NCBI RefSeq assembly: GCF_006717075.1
Contig: NZ_VFQC01000003.1
Coordinates: 310,001 to 374,000, forward strand
Reading direction: 5' to 3'
Source of the DNA: Haloactinospora alba
GTDB lineage: Bacteria; Actinomycetota; Actinomycetes; Streptosporangiales; Streptosporangiaceae
DNA: 64,000 nucleotides
Positions 49,184 to 58,676 of the stretch are shown here, piece by piece (within the stretch, counting starts at the first letter, position 1; the number at the start of each line of letters is the position of its first letter). A program made the position numbers and the translations under genes. The notes below the pieces were generated by a model. The model was given only the letters and a program-made list of their open reading frames with translations, was not told where the DNA came from and did no database searches.

Positions 49184-51055
49184 ATGACCCGAGACCCGCG
49201 AAGACGTTTCAGTGGCCAGGAGCGTGCGGCTCTGTTCCTCAGCTCCGGTGGACATTGTGCTCGTTGCGGTACAGGACTCGATCCGGGGTTCCATGCTGAT
49301 CACGTTGCGCCGCATTCCCGCGGTGGTGCCACGGATGTCGTCAACGGCCAAGCCCTGTGCTCGTCTTGCAATCTCCATAAAGGAGCGTCCGTGGCCGTAT
49401 CTCCCCCCTTGCGCGAATGGCAACAGGCCGCACTCGAACGGTTCGATGCCACCACCAGCGAAAACTTCCTCCTGACGGCGACCCCGGGTGCCGGAAAGAC
49501 CACATTCGCGTTGGAAGCCGCACGTCGCATGCATCCACGTGTGCGCGCAATCCTCATCGTGGTTCCCACCAGCAACCTACGCACCCAGTGGGCCCGGGCC
49601 GCGCACCGCTTCGGACTCGATATCGATGACCGGTTCACCGCCGATGCAGCAGCCCTGGCTCGGGACTTCCATGGTGCTGCAGTGACCTATCAGGCCGTGA
49701 TGTCCAATCCTTTGATCTACCGGCGCTTGGCGGAGCGAGCTTTCGTCATCCTCGACGAGGTCCACCACGCCGGGGAAAACCGATCCTGGGGAGACGAACT
49801 GCGCAAAGCCTGTGATCCGGCCATGCGACGATTGCTCCTCTCCGGAACCCCGTTTCGTAGTGACAACAACCCCATCCCCTACGTCACCTACGATCGTGAT
49901 TCCGACGGAGTGCACCGCAGCCAGGCCGACTACACCTACGGTTACGGTGACGGCGTCAAGGACAGTGTCGTGCGCCCCATCGCGTTTCCCGCTTTTGATG
50001 GGGAGGGTACGTGGTCCGACGCGGGCACCGTGGTTAATGGCCTGTTGTCCAATGAGGACGAAACTCAGGCCAAGCGCGCTCTGAAAGCAGCGCTGGAACC
50101 CAACGGAGAATGGATCGGCTCGGTCATGCGCGCGGCCGATGGCGAACTCAGCCGGCAGCGGGAACACACCCCGGATGCCGGGGGGCTCATCGTCGCCGAC
50201 AACCAGGATCACGCGCGCCGGTACGCTGAGCTCCTCGAGAAGATTACTGGGGAGAAGGTCGCCGTAGCGATCTCTGATGAACCCGACGCCAGCAAGGTGA
50301 TCCGTGACTTTACCCAGGCCAAGAGCCGCTGGATTATCGCGGTGCAGATGGTCTCAGAAGGGGTGGACATCCCCCGCCTTGCCGTAGGGGTCTATGCCAG
50401 CCGTACCACTACCCCGTTGTTCTTTCGCCAGGTCGCTGGCCGGTTCGTGCGCACTCGCAGTGACGACGACGAAACGTGCGCGGCCCTGTATGTGCCCTCG
50501 ATCGCGGATCTGTTGAAGAACGCTGCTGAGATGGAAACCGAGCTCGACCATGCTCTGGCCGAAGCCTCCGAACAGCAGGAGCGTGACTACAACGACGGGG
50601 AATCCGGCTCCTTGTTCAGCATGGTCGACCCCATCAGCTCCAGTGCTGCCACCCACGAAAAAACGATCCTGTCGGGAGAAGACTTCACCTCCGCTGAGAT
50701 CGAACGAGCCCGCAGCGTGGCTGTACAAGTCAACCTCACTAAACTCTCCGATGCGGAGATGGCTCGCCTCCTTCGACACGTCACACCGAACGACACCACG
50801 GAGACGGCTTCCACTGAAAAGCCATCATCAGGGGCATCAGAGACACGCTCAGAGCGTAAGAGTGCACTGCGCAAAGCGGTACAGCGCAAGGTGAGCAAGC
50901 TGGCCCGTCACACAGGACGGCAATACAACCACATTTACGCCGAACTGAACCGGGAGTGTGCCGAAAAGGGAATAGATAAAGCGACTATCGAGACGCTCTA
51001 TTCCCGTATCCAGGTTCTGGACCGCCAGCTCGGAGAAACCATTGAGCGAACATGA
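49184..51055 (+). CDS. HNH-nuclease / superfamily 2 helicase fusion
   Basis: This 623-aa protein has an N-terminal treble-clef HNH domain: C25-x2-C28, H37-A-D39-H40, N54, C59-x2-C62-N-x-H65. A DEAD/DEAH-type helicase follows: Walker A TPGAGKTT (~100), Walker B/motif II LDEVHHAG, motif III SGTPFR, and C-terminal motifs SEGVDIPRL and RQVAGRFVR. A charged C-terminal ~120 residues completes it. Stand-alone HNH-helicase fusions are found in mobile and defence islands. Coding GC is clearly lower than in the surrounding operons. The stop overlaps a partner gene, so the two are probably one functional unit. The ATG follows only a weak ribosome site. Confidence 0.82.
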   Translation: MTRDPRRRFSGQERAALFLSSGGHCARCGTGLDPGFHADHVAPHSRGGATDVVNGQALCSSCNLHKGASVAVSPPLREWQQAALERFDATTSENFLLTATPGAGKTTFALEAARRMHPRVRAILIVVPTSNLRTQWARAAHRFGLDIDDRFTADAAALARDFHGAAVTYQAVMSNPLIYRRLAERAFVILDEVHHAGENRSWGDELRKACDPAMRRLLLSGTPFRSDNNPIPYVTYDRDSDGVHRSQADYTYGYGDGVKDSVVRPIAFPAFDGEGTWSDAGTVVNGLLSNEDETQAKRALKAALEPNGEWIGSVMRAADGELSRQREHTPDAGGLIVADNQDHARRYAELLEKITGEKVAVAISDEPDASKVIRDFTQAKSRWIIAVQMVSEGVDIPRLAVGVYASRTTTPLFFRQVAGRFVRTRSDDDETCAALYVPSIADLLKNAAEMETELDHALAEASEQQERDYNDGESGSLFSMVDPISSSAATHEKTILSGEDFTSAEIERARSVAVQVNLTKLSDAEMARLLRHVTPNDTTETASTEKPSSGASETRSERKSALRKAVQRKVSKLARHTGRQYNHIYAELNRECAEKGIDKATIETLYSRIQVLDRQLGETIERT

Positions 51056-51662
51056 CACCAACTGGACGCTGATCGCCTCGGCAGCCTCCAGTCTCACCCA
51101 CGGAAGTCAGCGTCTACAGAACTTCATTGACGCTCTCCGGCGCCTGCTTCACGAAGACGCCTGGAAGTCCTATACCCACCCCAACGGTACACACCACGAG
51201 TTCACCCGATTCGCTGACTTTCTCGAGCATCCCCATGGGCTTTATGCCAATATAGAACGCGTTCAAAATCTTGTTCGTGATGATCCTCAACTGGCTAGTG
51301 ACTTGGAATCTGCGCTTTCCGAGAAAAAAGGTGGCGAACAGAATTCCGAGGATGCCGATAATTATGGAGTAATGTTTGAAAATTCCATTGAGGAGTCATC
51401 TGAGAGTGGGAAGCAAGGAAACCGGCGTGCCTACCGTCTTCGCCGCCTCGAACGCGATGCTCCCAACTATCACGCTCGTGTCCTAGCAGGAGAGATTTCC
51501 GTTAACCGCGCCATGATCGAATCCGGGCTGCAAGTACCAACGCCGAGTATCCCTAAAGGTACTCCCGTCGACGACGTGGCAATAACACTCCGCCGCCGCT
51601 ACAGCCCTGATGAACTGGCTGTCTTGCGTCAGCTACTTACCGAGGATGATTCCTCTGTTTAG
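51042..51662 (+). CDS. Partner protein of the HNH-helicase, unknown function
   Basis: The start is TTG at 51042, inside the end of the helicase gene (14-base overlap), and gives 206 aa. The N-terminal half is helical (SSLTHGSQRLQNFIDALRRL). The C-terminal half contains RRLERDAPNYHARVLAGEIS then VNRAMIESGL. That phrase pattern (R-L-x-R-D-x-P-x(n)-V-x-x-G-E-x-S-x-N-x-A) recurs in small DNA-associated proteins of actinophages and mobile elements. I do not know its function. The overlap makes co-translation and a shared role with the helicase likely. Confidence 0.65.
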   Translation: MSEHDTNWTLIASAASSLTHGSQRLQNFIDALRRLLHEDAWKSYTHPNGTHHEFTRFADFLEHPHGLYANIERVQNLVRDDPQLASDLESALSEKKGGEQNSEDADNYGVMFENSIEESSESGKQGNRRAYRLRRLERDAPNYHARVLAGEISVNRAMIESGLQVPTPSIPKGTPVDDVAITLRRRYSPDELAVLRQLLTEDDSSV

Positions 51663-52347
51663 AGGATTCGCTGGAAATCTATTGGTCGGCGTAGATGATG
51701 GTGCTGCGTACCCCGCTGCTGCCATGTTTGACTTTGGTGTTGGAGGTTGACGAAGATAAGATATTGCTGCCTGACCTTTTTGTCCTAGGGTGGATGCCAT
51801 CTCCGAGGAAGCTGCCGAGATGTGAGCCGCAGATTCTTCAATTTCCATAATTGTGAAGGCGCGCTCGTCGATATATCAACTGCCGATACCGGTGCGTTTA
51901 GCAGCATGCAATGGCTGGCTCGTGATGCGGCTGGCTTGGTATCGAATTCTGGCATGGTAACAACAGGAATTTCTCAGCCAATAGGAGGCTGTTGAGTTAT
52001 TGCGGTTCCGGGGCATATAAGAAATCTGGAGCAGAATACAACGAGTACAGCGACTGATGTAGCTCATTTGAGAATGTCCGACCAGGGGTGCGTGCTATCG
52101 GCCCGAACGGGTTGTGGCCGAGGTTTCGGCTCCTCAGCTGTCAGGTTGGGGTAACGCTTTTCCTGTCGAGGGTCGGCCGTACACTCGCTAGCCATGAACG
52201 AGTCGTTGGGAAGTGCCGCGAATTTCCGCCCGACCCTTTCCCGGATATCCGTCTCCCTCTTGTAGGGATGGAAGGTCGTTCGGCAACGCCTCGTAGTCGG
52301 AGAATCCGGTTCTGATGACGGAGGTTAGCCTGCACGACGACCCGCGC
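51663..52347. other. 685-bp AT-richer region without a recognisable gene
   Basis: No ORF with coding-like composition is found on either strand, and GC is lower than average. It may contain decayed remains of the island that carries the HNH-helicase. Confidence 0.45.
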
Positions 52348-52929
52348 TCACGTGCCGCCGCCGTCGCGGAGGTGGGTGCGCTCCCCGTTGTGGTCGAAGA
52401 TGGTCAGGATCTCCACGGTGCCGTCCTGGGCGCCGATGGCGTGCGGGGTCATGGTGGCGAACTCGGCCGCGTTGCCCTCCTGGATCAGGATCGTGCGCTC
52501 GCCCAGCCGCAGCAGGGCGGTCCCGGACAGGACGGTGAACCACTCGCGTCCGGGATGCACCTTCAGGTGCTCCGCGTCGGTCGGCCGGTCCGGGGTGATG
52601 CGCATCTTCGCCACGGTCACGCCGTGCAGGGAGCGCTCCCGGGACAGCAGCCAACTGGTCGTCCCCTGCGCGTCACAGGGCTGGGGCCGGATCACCACGT
52701 CCTCGTCGCCGGTGGACTCGACGAGCTGGTCGAGGGTGGTGTCCAGGGCCCGGGCGATGGGCACCAGCTGGTCCAGCGCGATCCTGCGGCGCCCGGCCTC
52801 GATGCGGCTCAGGTTGGACGGGCTGGTGTTGCAGCGCGCGGCGAGGGCGTCCAGCGTCCACCCCCGGGCCAACCGCAGGCCGCGGATGCGCTGGCGAATC
52901 ACACTGTCCATGTCGGATTCTTGCTCCAT
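52348..52929 (-). CDS. XRE-family regulator with cupin domain
   Basis: ATG at 52929 gives 193 aa (MEQESDMDSVIRQRIRGLRL). An internal ATG at codon 7 is an alternative. The HTH is WTLDALAARCNTSPSNLSRI. The C-terminal cupin carries HLKVHPGREWFTVLSGTALL and TMTPHAIGAQDG. A TATACT-like -10 element lies 6 bases before the ATG, so the transcript may be leaderless. The gene is divergent from the His-rich methyltransferase (48 bases apart) and probably represses it together with the flavoprotein that follows. Confidence 0.83.
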   Translation of the reverse strand: MEQESDMDSVIRQRIRGLRLARGWTLDALAARCNTSPSNLSRIEAGRRRIALDQLVPIARALDTTLDQLVESTGDEDVVIRPQPCDAQGTTSWLLSRERSLHGVTVAKMRITPDRPTDAEHLKVHPGREWFTVLSGTALLRLGERTILIQEGNAAEFATMTPHAIGAQDGTVEILTIFDHNGERTHLRDGGGT

Positions 52930-52976
52930 AGGCAAGAGTATATGCGATGAGAGCAGAACGTGTTTAGCGTGGAAGC

Positions 52977-53840
52977 ATGGAACACCACCACAGCCACCAC
53001 GCGCAGCACCACGACCAGGGTGAACACCACCGCCACGACGACGCCGCCATCGCGGACATGCTGGACCTCGACGCCGAGGTACTGGGCTCGCACCTCGACG
53101 GGATAACCGCGTGGGCCGGCGGGCACACCGCCGCCTCCACCCCGCGCACCGTTGCCGACGTGGGCGCCGGGACCGGCACCGGAACACTGGCGCTGGCGCG
53201 CCGCTTCCCACAGGCGGGGATGGTCGCGGTCGACCAGTCGCCGGTGATGCTCGACCGGCTCAGGGAGACGGCGTCCGCGCGGGGGCTGGGGGAGCGGCTG
53301 CGCCTCGTCCGGGCCGACCTGGACGAGGCCTGGCCCGACATCGGCACGGTCGACCTCGCGTGGGCGGCATCCTCGCTGCACCACGCCGCGGACCCCGACC
53401 GGCTGCTGGGTGACCTGTACGGGGCGCTGAACCCCGGCGGTCTGCTGGTGGTCGTCGAGATGGACGGCCTGCCGCGCTTCCTGCCCGACGACCCCGGCAC
53501 AGGTCGCCCCGGCCTGGAGGACCGCTGCGCGCGGGCCACGGCCGAGGCGAACTGGAACGCGCACCCGAACTGGGGTCCGCACCTGGAACGGTCCGGGTTC
53601 CGGGTCGCCGAGGAGCGGACCTTCACCTACGAGGTGGGGCCGCCGGCGCCGCCGGCGGCCAACCGCTACGCCCGGACCGTGCTCGGCAACATGCGCCACG
53701 GCCTCGCCGACCGGCTGGACGCCGACGACCTCGCCGCCCTCGACCGCCTGCTGGACGAGGACGATCCCGCCTCCGTCGGGCACCGCCGCGACCTGACGGT
53801 CCGGGGGAGCCGGACCGCCTGGGCGGCGCACCGGCCCTGA
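52977..53840 (+). CDS. Class I SAM-dependent methyltransferase with His-rich N-terminus
   Basis: This 287-aa protein begins MEHHHSHHAQHHDQGEHHRH, with 11 His among its first 20 residues. A Rossmann methyltransferase core follows: motif I VADVGAGTGTGTLALARRFP (~residue 58), then VAVDQSPVMLDRL, DLAWAASSLHHAADPDRLLG and LNPGGLLVVVEM. It should transfer a methyl group from SAM to a small molecule in the cytosol. The His cluster could bind Ni, Zn or Cu and link activity to metal status (inference). It is encoded with a thioredoxin-reductase-like flavoprotein under a divergent XRE-cupin regulator. The substrate is unknown. Confidence 0.83.
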   Translation: MEHHHSHHAQHHDQGEHHRHDDAAIADMLDLDAEVLGSHLDGITAWAGGHTAASTPRTVADVGAGTGTGTLALARRFPQAGMVAVDQSPVMLDRLRETASARGLGERLRLVRADLDEAWPDIGTVDLAWAASSLHHAADPDRLLGDLYGALNPGGLLVVVEMDGLPRFLPDDPGTGRPGLEDRCARATAEANWNAHPNWGPHLERSGFRVAEERTFTYEVGPPAPPAANRYARTVLGNMRHGLADRLDADDLAALDRLLDEDDPASVGHRRDLTVRGSRTAWAAHRP

Positions 53841-53879
53841 CCCACCCACGGGAAGACGAACGATACGGGGGAAACCACA

Positions 53880-54848
53880 GTGAACACGGAACACACGCGT
53901 GAGGCCGGGGTCGACGTCGCGGTCATCGGGGGTGGCGCGGCTGGGTTGAGCGCTGCCGTCGCGTTGGCGCGCTCGTTGCGCTCGGTGGTCGTCGTGGACG
54001 CCGGCGAGCAGCGCAACGCTCCCGCTGCCGGGGTGCACAACGTCCTCGCCCTGGACGGGACCTCACCTCTGGACCTGCTGACGGCGGGCCGCGAGGAGGC
54101 CGAGAGGTACGGTGCGCGGATCCACCGGGACCGTGCCGTCACCGCGCGCCGCCACGGCGAGGGGTTCGAGGTCGGCCTCGCCGGGGGCGGGGTCGTGCGG
54201 TCCCGGAGGCTCCTGCTCGCCACCGGCCTGGTCGACGAACTTCCCGACATCCCCGGAGTGCGGGAGCTGTGGGGGAGCGGTGTGCTGCACTGCGCCTACT
54301 GCCACGGTTGGGAGGTGCGCGGACAACGCATCGGCGTGGTCGGCACCACCTCCCTCAGCGCCCACCAGGCTCTGATGTTCCGGCAGCTCAGTGGCCACGT
54401 CACACTCTTCACCCACACCATGCCGGAGCTCGACGACCAGACCCGGGAGAGGCTGACCGCTCGGGACATCGGGATCGTGGACGGCACAGTCGAGCGGCTG
54501 CGCACCGACAACGGCACCCTGCGGGGCGTCGTCCTCACCGGCGGGTACGAGTTCGGCGCGGACGCGGCGACGGTGACACCCCGGTTCCTCGCCCGGGAGG
54601 ACCTGTACGAGCAGCTCGGCGGGACCCTCACCGAGCACCCGCTCGGCGCGTTCGTCGGTACCTCCCACATGGGGAAGACGGACGTTCCCGGCGTGTGGGC
54701 CGCGGGGAACTCGGCCGACCTCGGGGCGATGGTCGCCGCCTCCTCGGGGTCCGGAGCCGCGGCCGCGACCGCGATCAACGCCGACCTCGTGACCGAGAAC
54801 GCGGACGCGGCCGTCCACGCGCGCGGGCAGACCGCCGGGCACCGGTGA
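53880..54848 (+). CDS. Thioredoxin-reductase-like FAD/NAD(P)H oxidoreductase
   Basis: This 322-aa protein starts at GTG 53880 after GGGGGAAA. The FAD motif is VAVIGGGAAGLSAAVALARS. The redox Cys pair is C-A-Y-C in HCAYCHGWEVRGQRIGVVG, where the NADPH-binding GxGxx(G/A) follows in altered form. The C-terminal FAD motif is VPGVWAAGNSADLGAMV. Proteins of this size and layout are TrxB-like flavoproteins, often low-molecular-weight disulfide oxidoreductases rather than true thioredoxin reductases. It follows the methyltransferase by 39 bases and probably shares its transcript. The pair may act on a thiol or metal(loid) compound (inference). Confidence 0.83.
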   Translation: MNTEHTREAGVDVAVIGGGAAGLSAAVALARSLRSVVVVDAGEQRNAPAAGVHNVLALDGTSPLDLLTAGREEAERYGARIHRDRAVTARRHGEGFEVGLAGGGVVRSRRLLLATGLVDELPDIPGVRELWGSGVLHCAYCHGWEVRGQRIGVVGTTSLSAHQALMFRQLSGHVTLFTHTMPELDDQTRERLTARDIGIVDGTVERLRTDNGTLRGVVLTGGYEFGADAATVTPRFLAREDLYEQLGGTLTEHPLGAFVGTSHMGKTDVPGVWAAGNSADLGAMVAASSGSGAAAATAINADLVTENADAAVHARGQTAGHR

Positions 54849-54907
54849 GCCGGGAGCGGGAGGCGAACGCGGGCGGTTCCGTGGCCCGCGGGCGTAGGAT
54901 CAACGGC

Positions 54908-55651
54908 ATGACAACACGACTTGTCCAGATTGCTATGAACGCCCGGGACGACTCCGCGGTCGGCCGGTTCTGGGCGGAGGTGCTCGGCTGGGGCACCAGC
55001 AGCGAGGGACCCGGCGTGACCAACCTCGAACCCGTGGGCTTCTCCTATCCCGACCCCACCGCCGTCTGCATCGATGTTCTCACCGTCCCGGAACCCAAGA
55101 CGGTGAAGAACCGTGTGCACGTCGACCTCGCTACTGCCTCCGCGGACCACCAGGCGGAGGTGGTCTCCCGCCTCAAGGACCTCGGCGCGACGCCCGCGGA
55201 CGTGGGCCAGGGTGACGACGTTCCGTGGACGGTCCTGGCGGACCCGGAGGGCAACGAGTTCTGCGTGCTGGAGCCGCGGTCGACCTACCAGGACACCGGG
55301 CCGATCGCCGCCGTGTTGGTCGACTGCGCGGATCCGCGGGCCATGGCCCGGTTCTGGGACGAGGCGATGGACTGGACCCTGCACGAGGTCACCGACGACC
55401 ACGCGGCGATGCGCTCCGCCGCGGGCGTCGGCCCGTATCTGGAGTTCGTCCGCACACCCGACGTGAAGACGGTGAAGAACCGCGTCCATCTCGACCTCCG
55501 GCCGTACGCCGGTGGCGAGCGGTCGGCGGAGGCGGACCGGCTGCGGGCTCTCGGCGCCACCGACGTCGACCTCGGCCAGGGTGACGACGTCCCGTGGACG
55601 GTCCTGGCGGACCCGGAGGGCAACGAGTTCTGCGTCCTCGGCCCGGCCTGA
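54908..55651 (+). CDS. VOC-family (glyoxalase-like) protein, two tandem domains
   Basis: This 247-aa protein has two halves that each repeat the pattern KTVKNRVH(V/L)DL and DVPWTVLADPEGNEFCVL, so it is an internal duplication of a glyoxalase_6-type domain. The fold binds a metal and acts in isomerisation, resistance or dioxygenation. In this subfamily the function is mostly unknown. It lies 60 bases after the flavoprotein and could be part of the same operon. Confidence 0.82.
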   Translation: MTTRLVQIAMNARDDSAVGRFWAEVLGWGTSSEGPGVTNLEPVGFSYPDPTAVCIDVLTVPEPKTVKNRVHVDLATASADHQAEVVSRLKDLGATPADVGQGDDVPWTVLADPEGNEFCVLEPRSTYQDTGPIAAVLVDCADPRAMARFWDEAMDWTLHEVTDDHAAMRSAAGVGPYLEFVRTPDVKTVKNRVHLDLRPYAGGERSAEADRLRALGATDVDLGQGDDVPWTVLADPEGNEFCVLGPA

Positions 55652-56120
55652 CGCGGAACCGTGCCGAGCCGCACCGTGGACACCAGTGGCGGCCACCGGC
55701 CGGACTACGACCGCATCATCGCCCATGCCGCTTGCGGGGCCTATGAACGGCGAAGTTCCGGTCGGCTGTAGCCGCGCCCCGCGGTGAGGCCGATGGGGTC
55801 GGCTGAGGGGTCCGGCCGGCTCGCGTCGGCTACCACCGGCGAGGGCGGGTTCCGCGCGAGACGATCGCGGAGGCAGCGGTCAGCAGGATCCCGGAGTTCC
55901 CGCGATTGGTCTACGAACGTGCGAATGCCGGGATCGAGCGGAGTGGGCATGACCTCCGGGCATACACGCCCGCCTACGCGCCGCACAGATCCCGGAGCAC
56001 GCATCGAGTCTGGCGCTGCCTCCACACGTGACCGCCGAGCGTGGAAACAGCGCCAGGCTCGAGGGCCATCACCCGGCCCGTATGGGTATGAAATGCGAGA
56101 ACTCCGGGTCCCCGCAGCGG
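55652..56120. other. 469-bp stretch without a recognisable gene
   Basis: Short ORFs exist on both strands, but none has coding-like composition or a known motif. The gap separates the convergent VOC genes. Confidence 0.4.
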
Positions 56121-56465
56121 TCAGCGTGGTTCGAGGAGGCAGAACTCGTTGCCCTCGGGGTCACGCAGCACCACCCATTCGGCGTCATCGGACTGCCCCA
56201 CGGCGGCGCGTGTGGCTCCCCTGGCGACGAGGTCGTCCACGGCCGCCGCTTGGTCCTCCGCGTACAGGTCGAGGTGCAGGCGGTTCTTGGCCGGCTTCGC
56301 GTCGTCCACGTGGACGAAGAAGAGAGACGGCGAGTGCCGGTCGGGCGACCGGACCTCGACGCCGGCCGGGTCAGGATCCATCACGTCCCAGTCGAGGGTC
56401 TGCGCCCACCACCGCGCGAGAGACCGCGGCTCCCGCGCGTCGACGGTCAGGGCTTCCCACTTCAT
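56121..56465 (-). CDS. VOC-family (glyoxalase_6-like) protein, single domain
   Basis: ATG at 56465 gives 114 aa (MKWEALTVDAREPRSLARWW). A GTG four codons earlier is possible. The motifs KPAKNRLHLDLYAEDQAAAV and EWVVLRDPEGNEFCLLEPR match the repeated motifs of the two-domain VOC protein at 54908, but it is a separate, convergent gene. The function is not known. Confidence 0.82.
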   Translation of the reverse strand: MKWEALTVDAREPRSLARWWAQTLDWDVMDPDPAGVEVRSPDRHSPSLFFVHVDDAKPAKNRLHLDLYAEDQAAAVDDLVARGATRAAVGQSDDAEWVVLRDPEGNEFCLLEPR

Positions 56466-57062
56466 CTCCACGATCACAACCCTATTTGCGGCCCCGGACC
56501 GTCCGTACTCCGCGCCAGCTTGGGTGTTCGCCGCCCTGGTCGGGGTGCTAGCCGGTATCGGCGGTCTCCTCAGCCAAGCCAAGGGCCGCGGTTTCGATGG
56601 CACGTCGACCACCAGCGACGGGGCGCGGCGTGAGCCGCCGCCGACGTGTCCGTGGCTGAACGAGGGGACCGTGCCGCACCTACGGGGACGCCGAATGCGC
56701 ACGCGATGAGGAACGTGGACCATCGTCAGGCCGCCGTGGAGCCGATGATCGGTCCGGATTCCTGCGGCCGGCAAGTACGGCGCCGAGACCACGCGCCCGT
56801 ACGGCTTTCCGGCGGTGGACGGGGAAGACGGCGCCTGCGTGCTGTCCCCGCCCCGCAGTACGATCCGGATCTCGGTACTGCTCCGGGGTGAGCAGGCTCC
56901 GAGATCGACGAAGCTGAGAAGCAACGGCACGGAATCCCATGTCGGGCCGCTCGGGTCTCGCCCGCGCCATCGTGGAGTGCGACGGTCACGGCCCTCACCC
57001 GGTCAGCATGACCGCCATGGGCTGTGCCCGGACGCGTACCTGGAACGGAGAACGAGGCGTTC
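56466..57062. other. 597-bp stretch without a recognisable gene
   Basis: ORFs on both strands look like frame shadows of GC-rich non-coding DNA. Nothing with a known motif is seen. Confidence 0.4.
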
Positions 57063-57542
57063 ATGGGGATGATCTGGAAGGGGCGCGCGCTGAGCGCCGC
57101 CGAGGCCGCCAGGGTGCGGCAGAACCCCGAGTCACTCCGGGAACCGGTCGGAGGCGCGGGCGCCCCTCCGGCGGTGGTGGATCTGGACAAGGCGTGGCAC
57201 GGTATCCACTGGCTGCTGACCGGAAGCGCGTGGGACGGTGAAGGCCCACTGGCCCTTGCCGTCCTGGGTGGGGAGCAGGTCGACGAGGGCGACGGCGATA
57301 CCCCCCGGCTTCTGCTCGACGCCGCGAATGTGGCCGCCGTCGCGACCGCGCTCGACGCGGTCGGGGTGGACGAACTCCGGAAACGCTACGACCCCCACGC
57401 CATGTCCGAGGCGGAGATCTATCCGAACATCTGGGACGACGAGGCCTTCGACACTGACCTGGCGCCGGGGTTCGAACTTCTCAAGCAGTTGTACACCCAC
57501 GCCGCGGCACGGGACTGTTGGGTCCTCCAGACGATCACGTAG
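57063..57542 (+). CDS. DUF1877 (YfbM-like) protein
   Basis: This 159-aa protein begins MGMIWKGRALSAAEAARVRQ. The region DLDKAWHGIHWLLTGSAWDG is the hallmark of DUF1877, and the C-terminal part has YDPHAMSEAEIYPNIWDD. The family is widespread, cytosolic and without an assigned activity. It is convergent with the EamA transporter. Confidence 0.85.
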   Translation: MGMIWKGRALSAAEAARVRQNPESLREPVGGAGAPPAVVDLDKAWHGIHWLLTGSAWDGEGPLALAVLGGEQVDEGDGDTPRLLLDAANVAAVATALDAVGVDELRKRYDPHAMSEAEIYPNIWDDEAFDTDLAPGFELLKQLYTHAAARDCWVLQTIT

Positions 57543-57559
57543 GCCGTGACAACCGTTCG

Positions 57560-58552
57560 TCAGTGAACGTCCCGGTTCGCCGGGTCCGTCCTGCTGGCGG
57601 ATCGGATGCCGGAACCCGGCGATCTCCTGGCGGCGATCATGGGTCGGCGCCAGAACGAGCCGGGAACGGACGCGGCGTAGGCGCTGACGAGTATCAGGGC
57701 GCACCCGAGGAGCTGCAGGACCGTGGGCTGCTGGCCCAGAGCCACAGCGGCCAGGGCGAGGGCGCCGACTGGGGTAAGCATGAGCAGAGCCGAACTCACC
57801 GCGCTGCTCAGGTGGGAGGTCGCCAGGGCGACCAGGAGCCAGCCGAGGACCTGGATGCACACCGCCGTCAGCGCCAGCCAGCCCAGCGCCGGCCATCCGG
57901 GGGCGAACGTGACGCCCTGCCACAGCGCTCCGACGGCGATCGAGATGACGGCCGCTGACACGAGCACACCGCAGTAGGACTGGATCGCCCCGCCGGTGTT
58001 CCCGCTGCGGCGCAGCAGGAACAGGAACCCCGAGTAGCACAACGCGGCGAGGACGGCGTGGACCGTTCCCCGTACCGGAGCGGCGCCGTGAGCTCCGGTA
58101 CCGACGATGCCGCCGGTGAGCACGACGCCCGCCACCATGAACGGCACGGCTGCGAGGAAGACGCCCCGTGGCCGTTCGCGGTCGATGAGCAGGAACAGCA
58201 GCGGAACGATGACGACCTGCGTGTTCACCAGCATCGCGGTCAGCCCGGCACCGACCTCGGAGACCGCCTGTGTCCAGAACAGCGCGTCTCCCGCGAACAG
58301 CGCACCAGCCACCGCCGCGACCGCGCCGCGCCGCCGTGACAGCCCGCCCGTCCGGCGCCGTTCATGGCGGGCGAGGGGCCACAGCAGCGGCAGCGCGAGC
58401 ACGCACCGGAAGAGGGTGGCGGTGCCCGGTGACGTCCCGGACAGGTCCACGAAAACCCCGGAGGTGGATACGCCGAGCGCGCCCAGAGCCACTACCAGCC
58501 GTGGCCGGGTACGAGCCGCCCGCGAGAGGGCCGTGCCGACGCTGCGATCCAT
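57560..58552 (-). CDS. EamA/DMT-superfamily transporter
   Basis: ATG at 58552 gives 330 aa with about ten hydrophobic helices in two EamA repeats (first begins LVVALGALGVSTSGVFVDLS, second near AVLAALCYSGFLFLLRR). Members export metabolites or amino acids. The C-terminal ~25 residues are polar (ARRSPGSGIRSASRTDPANR). A GCCTGG-CCAGGC dyad at 58569-58587 lies just before the start and may be an operator. Confidence 0.85.
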   Translation of the reverse strand: MDRSVGTALSRAARTRPRLVVALGALGVSTSGVFVDLSGTSPGTATLFRCVLALPLLWPLARHERRRTGGLSRRRGAVAAVAGALFAGDALFWTQAVSEVGAGLTAMLVNTQVVIVPLLFLLIDRERPRGVFLAAVPFMVAGVVLTGGIVGTGAHGAAPVRGTVHAVLAALCYSGFLFLLRRSGNTGGAIQSYCGVLVSAAVISIAVGALWQGVTFAPGWPALGWLALTAVCIQVLGWLLVALATSHLSSAVSSALLMLTPVGALALAAVALGQQPTVLQLLGCALILVSAYAASVPGSFWRRPMIAARRSPGSGIRSASRTDPANRDVH

Positions 58553-58676
58553 ACCCCGACACGATGTCGCCTGGTACATGGCCAGGCAATCTTTTGCCCC
58601 GGTTGCCGCGGGGCCGCGGGCGCCAGCACGGATACGCCGGACACCCCTGCGGCGGAAGCTCCGACGCCAGGGCGCC

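Noticed and set aside
52194-52265. Short ORF starting MNESLGSAANFRPTLS in the AT-rich gap
   Set aside because: Only 23 codons, no ribosome site and no context gene. Probably chance.
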